This document shows positions 6,054 through 6,983 of a stretch of 6,983 nt of DNA, in pieces. The DNA is from Candidatus Pelagibacterales bacterium (lineage in GTDB: Bacteria; Pseudomonadota; Alphaproteobacteria; TMED109), in NCBI GenBank assembly GCA_002720535.1, contig PBIU01000009.1:109089-116071 (forward strand), written 5' to 3'. A program made the translations under genes and the position numbers. Numbering within the stretch: the first letter of the stretch is position 1; every line of letters begins with the position of its first letter. The notes under the pieces are model-generated. The model ran no database searches, was not told where the DNA came from, and was given only the letters and a program-made list of their open reading frames with translations.

Positions 6054-6923
6054 TTATATATTTATATCTTTTATACTTTCCTTATCCCTTTTAAACCAAT
6101 TACCTCTTTCAACAGTAGAAAGAAAATTTTGAATTTCTCTATTAAATGCTGCTGGCTCTTCTAAATTTATAGCATGCCCTGTCCTAGAACATATCCATAA
6201 CCCCGAAGTTTTTATTTGTCTTTTTAAATATATATTTATCTCCAAACATAATTCATCTTCATCGCCAACTGCTAACAATACTGGAATATTCATTCTCTTA
6301 AATTCATTTTCAAAATCCATTAATGACGGCCTTAAAGCTTGATATTGTTGCATAGTTAAAGCACTCCCTATATTAGAATGCTCTTCTAAGTGTTTTTTAA
6401 ATTCAAGCCATCCTCTTAGGTCTTTGTTTTTTAGCTGAATCCTAGAGCCTGAATTACTTATAATACTTGCTGCTTTCTTTGAGCCTTTCTTTATAAATTC
6501 TTCCGCTAATTCATTAGCCATAGAAAAAAAACCTTTTCTATGTTGAGGCATTGCCCCTGATCCAACTCCAGCAATTACCAATGATTTAGCCATTTTTTTA
6601 TATTTTAATCCAAATAGCAGAGCAGCATAAGCGCCCATGCTTAACCCAATAATATGAGCATTATTTATTTTTAATTCCTTCATTAAATTGGCTATATCGT
6701 CCACTGAATGCTTGTAGCCATATTGTTTAGCATCCTCCGGTACTTCAGATGGAGGATAACCACGTGCATTAAAAGTTATACATTTATATTCTCGAGAAAA
6801 ATGACGAACTTGCTGTTCCCATTCTCTTAGATCTGAACCAAATTCATGTACAAATATTATTGGATAACCTTTACCAGTTTCTTCATAATACAATTTTATT
6901 TTATTTGATTTTACATATGGCAT
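6054..6923 (-). CDS. Alpha/beta hydrolase
   Basis: Soluble alpha/beta-hydrolase-fold enzyme of 289 residues with no signal peptide, so cytoplasmic. The nucleophile elbow is GLSMG (93-97, Ser95). The acid is probably Asp221 in VGDEDE (219-224) and the base His250 in RTGHAINLEEP (247-257), giving a complete Ser-Asp-His triad. The N-terminal oxyanion strand reads FVHEFGSD (24-31) instead of the commoner HGxPG or HGxxG. FNARGYPPSEVPED (51-64) and the tail VERGNW (271-276) are features I associate with a hydrolase group in proteobacterial acyl-CoA gene clusters. Overall style is like 3-oxoadipate enol-lactonase and related esterases, but the substrate is unknown. The ATG at 6923 has AGAGG (6935-6931) 7 bases upstream. 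It starts 18 bp after the stop of an enoyl-CoA hydratase-family gene, so they are probably co-transcribed. A role in hydrolysing a thioester or lactone in a degradation pathway is inference from context. Confidence 0.85.
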   Translation of the reverse strand: MPYVKSNKIKLYYEETGKGYPIIFVHEFGSDLREWEQQVRHFSREYKCITFNARGYPPSEVPEDAKQYGYKHSVDDIANLMKELKINNAHIIGLSMGAYAALLFGLKYKKMAKSLVIAGVGSGAMPQHRKGFFSMANELAEEFIKKGSKKAASIISNSGSRIQLKNKDLRGWLEFKKHLEEHSNIGSALTMQQYQALRPSLMDFENEFKRMNIPVLLAVGDEDELCLEINIYLKRQIKTSGLWICSRTGHAINLEEPAAFNREIQNFLSTVERGNWFKRDKESIKDINI

Positions 6924-6941
6924 TTATATACCTCTATATCA

Positions 6942-6983
6942 TTAATGGCCTTTAAATACAGGTTTTCTTTTTTCAGAAAAAGC
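6942..6983 (-). CDS. Enoyl-CoA hydratase/isomerase family protein, C-terminal fragment at window edge
   Basis: Reading the minus strand from the window edge gives AFSEKRKPVFKGH and then TAA (6944-6942). The (A)F-x-E-K-R-K-P-x-F-x-G ending is the characteristic C-terminus of crotonase-superfamily enoyl-CoA hydratases and related isomerases. Only 13 residues are visible; the rest lies beyond the right edge. The specific reaction (hydratase, isomerase or thioesterase) cannot be told from this tail. It sits 18 bp upstream of the alpha/beta hydrolase start on the same strand, suggesting one transcription unit. Confidence 0.72.
   Translation of the reverse strand, partial: AFSEKRKPVFKGH

Noticed and set aside
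1..6983. Mobile element, CRISPR array, tRNA/rRNA or phage genes
   Set aside because: I saw no transposase, integrase, terminal inverted repeats, regularly spaced repeats or RNA gene; composition looks uniform and the genes are ordinary housekeeping and catabolic ones.

Overview
The window is an AT-rich (about 70% A+T by eye) piece of a bacterial chromosome. All five complete genes have family matches that are easy to recognise. The low GC, short spacers, and the pairing of a ScfR/RamB-type regulator with isocitrate lyase plus an AcuI-type reductase suggest a low-GC, probably marine, alphaproteobacterium (SAR11-, HIMB59- or AEGEAN-169-like). That placement is inference; there is no rRNA or other phylogenetic marker here.

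Layout from left to right: (1) positions 1-1174, + strand: a major facilitator transporter whose 5' end lies outside the window. Its frame is open from base 2, so the first in-frame ATG at 116 is internal. (2) 1195-2634, - strand: a 479-residue HTH regulator of the short-chain fatty acyl (ScfR/RamB/PccR) family. (3) 2635-2797: a 163-bp divergent control region with four exact TTTACAAA/TTTGTAAA octamers, two of them forming a perfect 18-bp palindrome. (4) 2798-4162, +: isocitrate lyase (aceA). (5) 4163-4292: two consecutive hairpins, the first a textbook terminator. (6) 4293-5279, +: acrylyl-CoA reductase (acuI). (7) 5285-6007, -: 2,3-bisphosphoglycerate-dependent phosphoglycerate mutase (gpmA), convergent with acuI and only 5 bp from it. 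(8) 6054-6923, -: an alpha/beta hydrolase. (9) 6942-6983, -: the last 13 codons of an enoyl-CoA hydratase/isomerase-family gene that runs off the window.

How the genes fit together: isocitrate lyase opens the glyoxylate shunt, needed for growth on acetyl-CoA-yielding substrates. The divergent regulator belongs to a family known to sense short-chain acyl-CoA status and to control glyoxylate-shunt or propionyl-CoA genes. AcuI reduces acryloyl-CoA to propionyl-CoA, as in DMSP/acrylate and 3-hydroxypropionate assimilation. Together they look like a small C2/C3 acyl-CoA assimilation locus. On the opposite strand, the enoyl-CoA hydratase and alpha/beta hydrolase are probably one transcription unit (18-bp gap), possibly continuing into gpmA (46-bp gap). 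There is no sign of a mobile element, CRISPR array, tRNA or rRNA. I found no clearly new multi-gene system; the most informative element is the operator cluster between the regulator and aceA.
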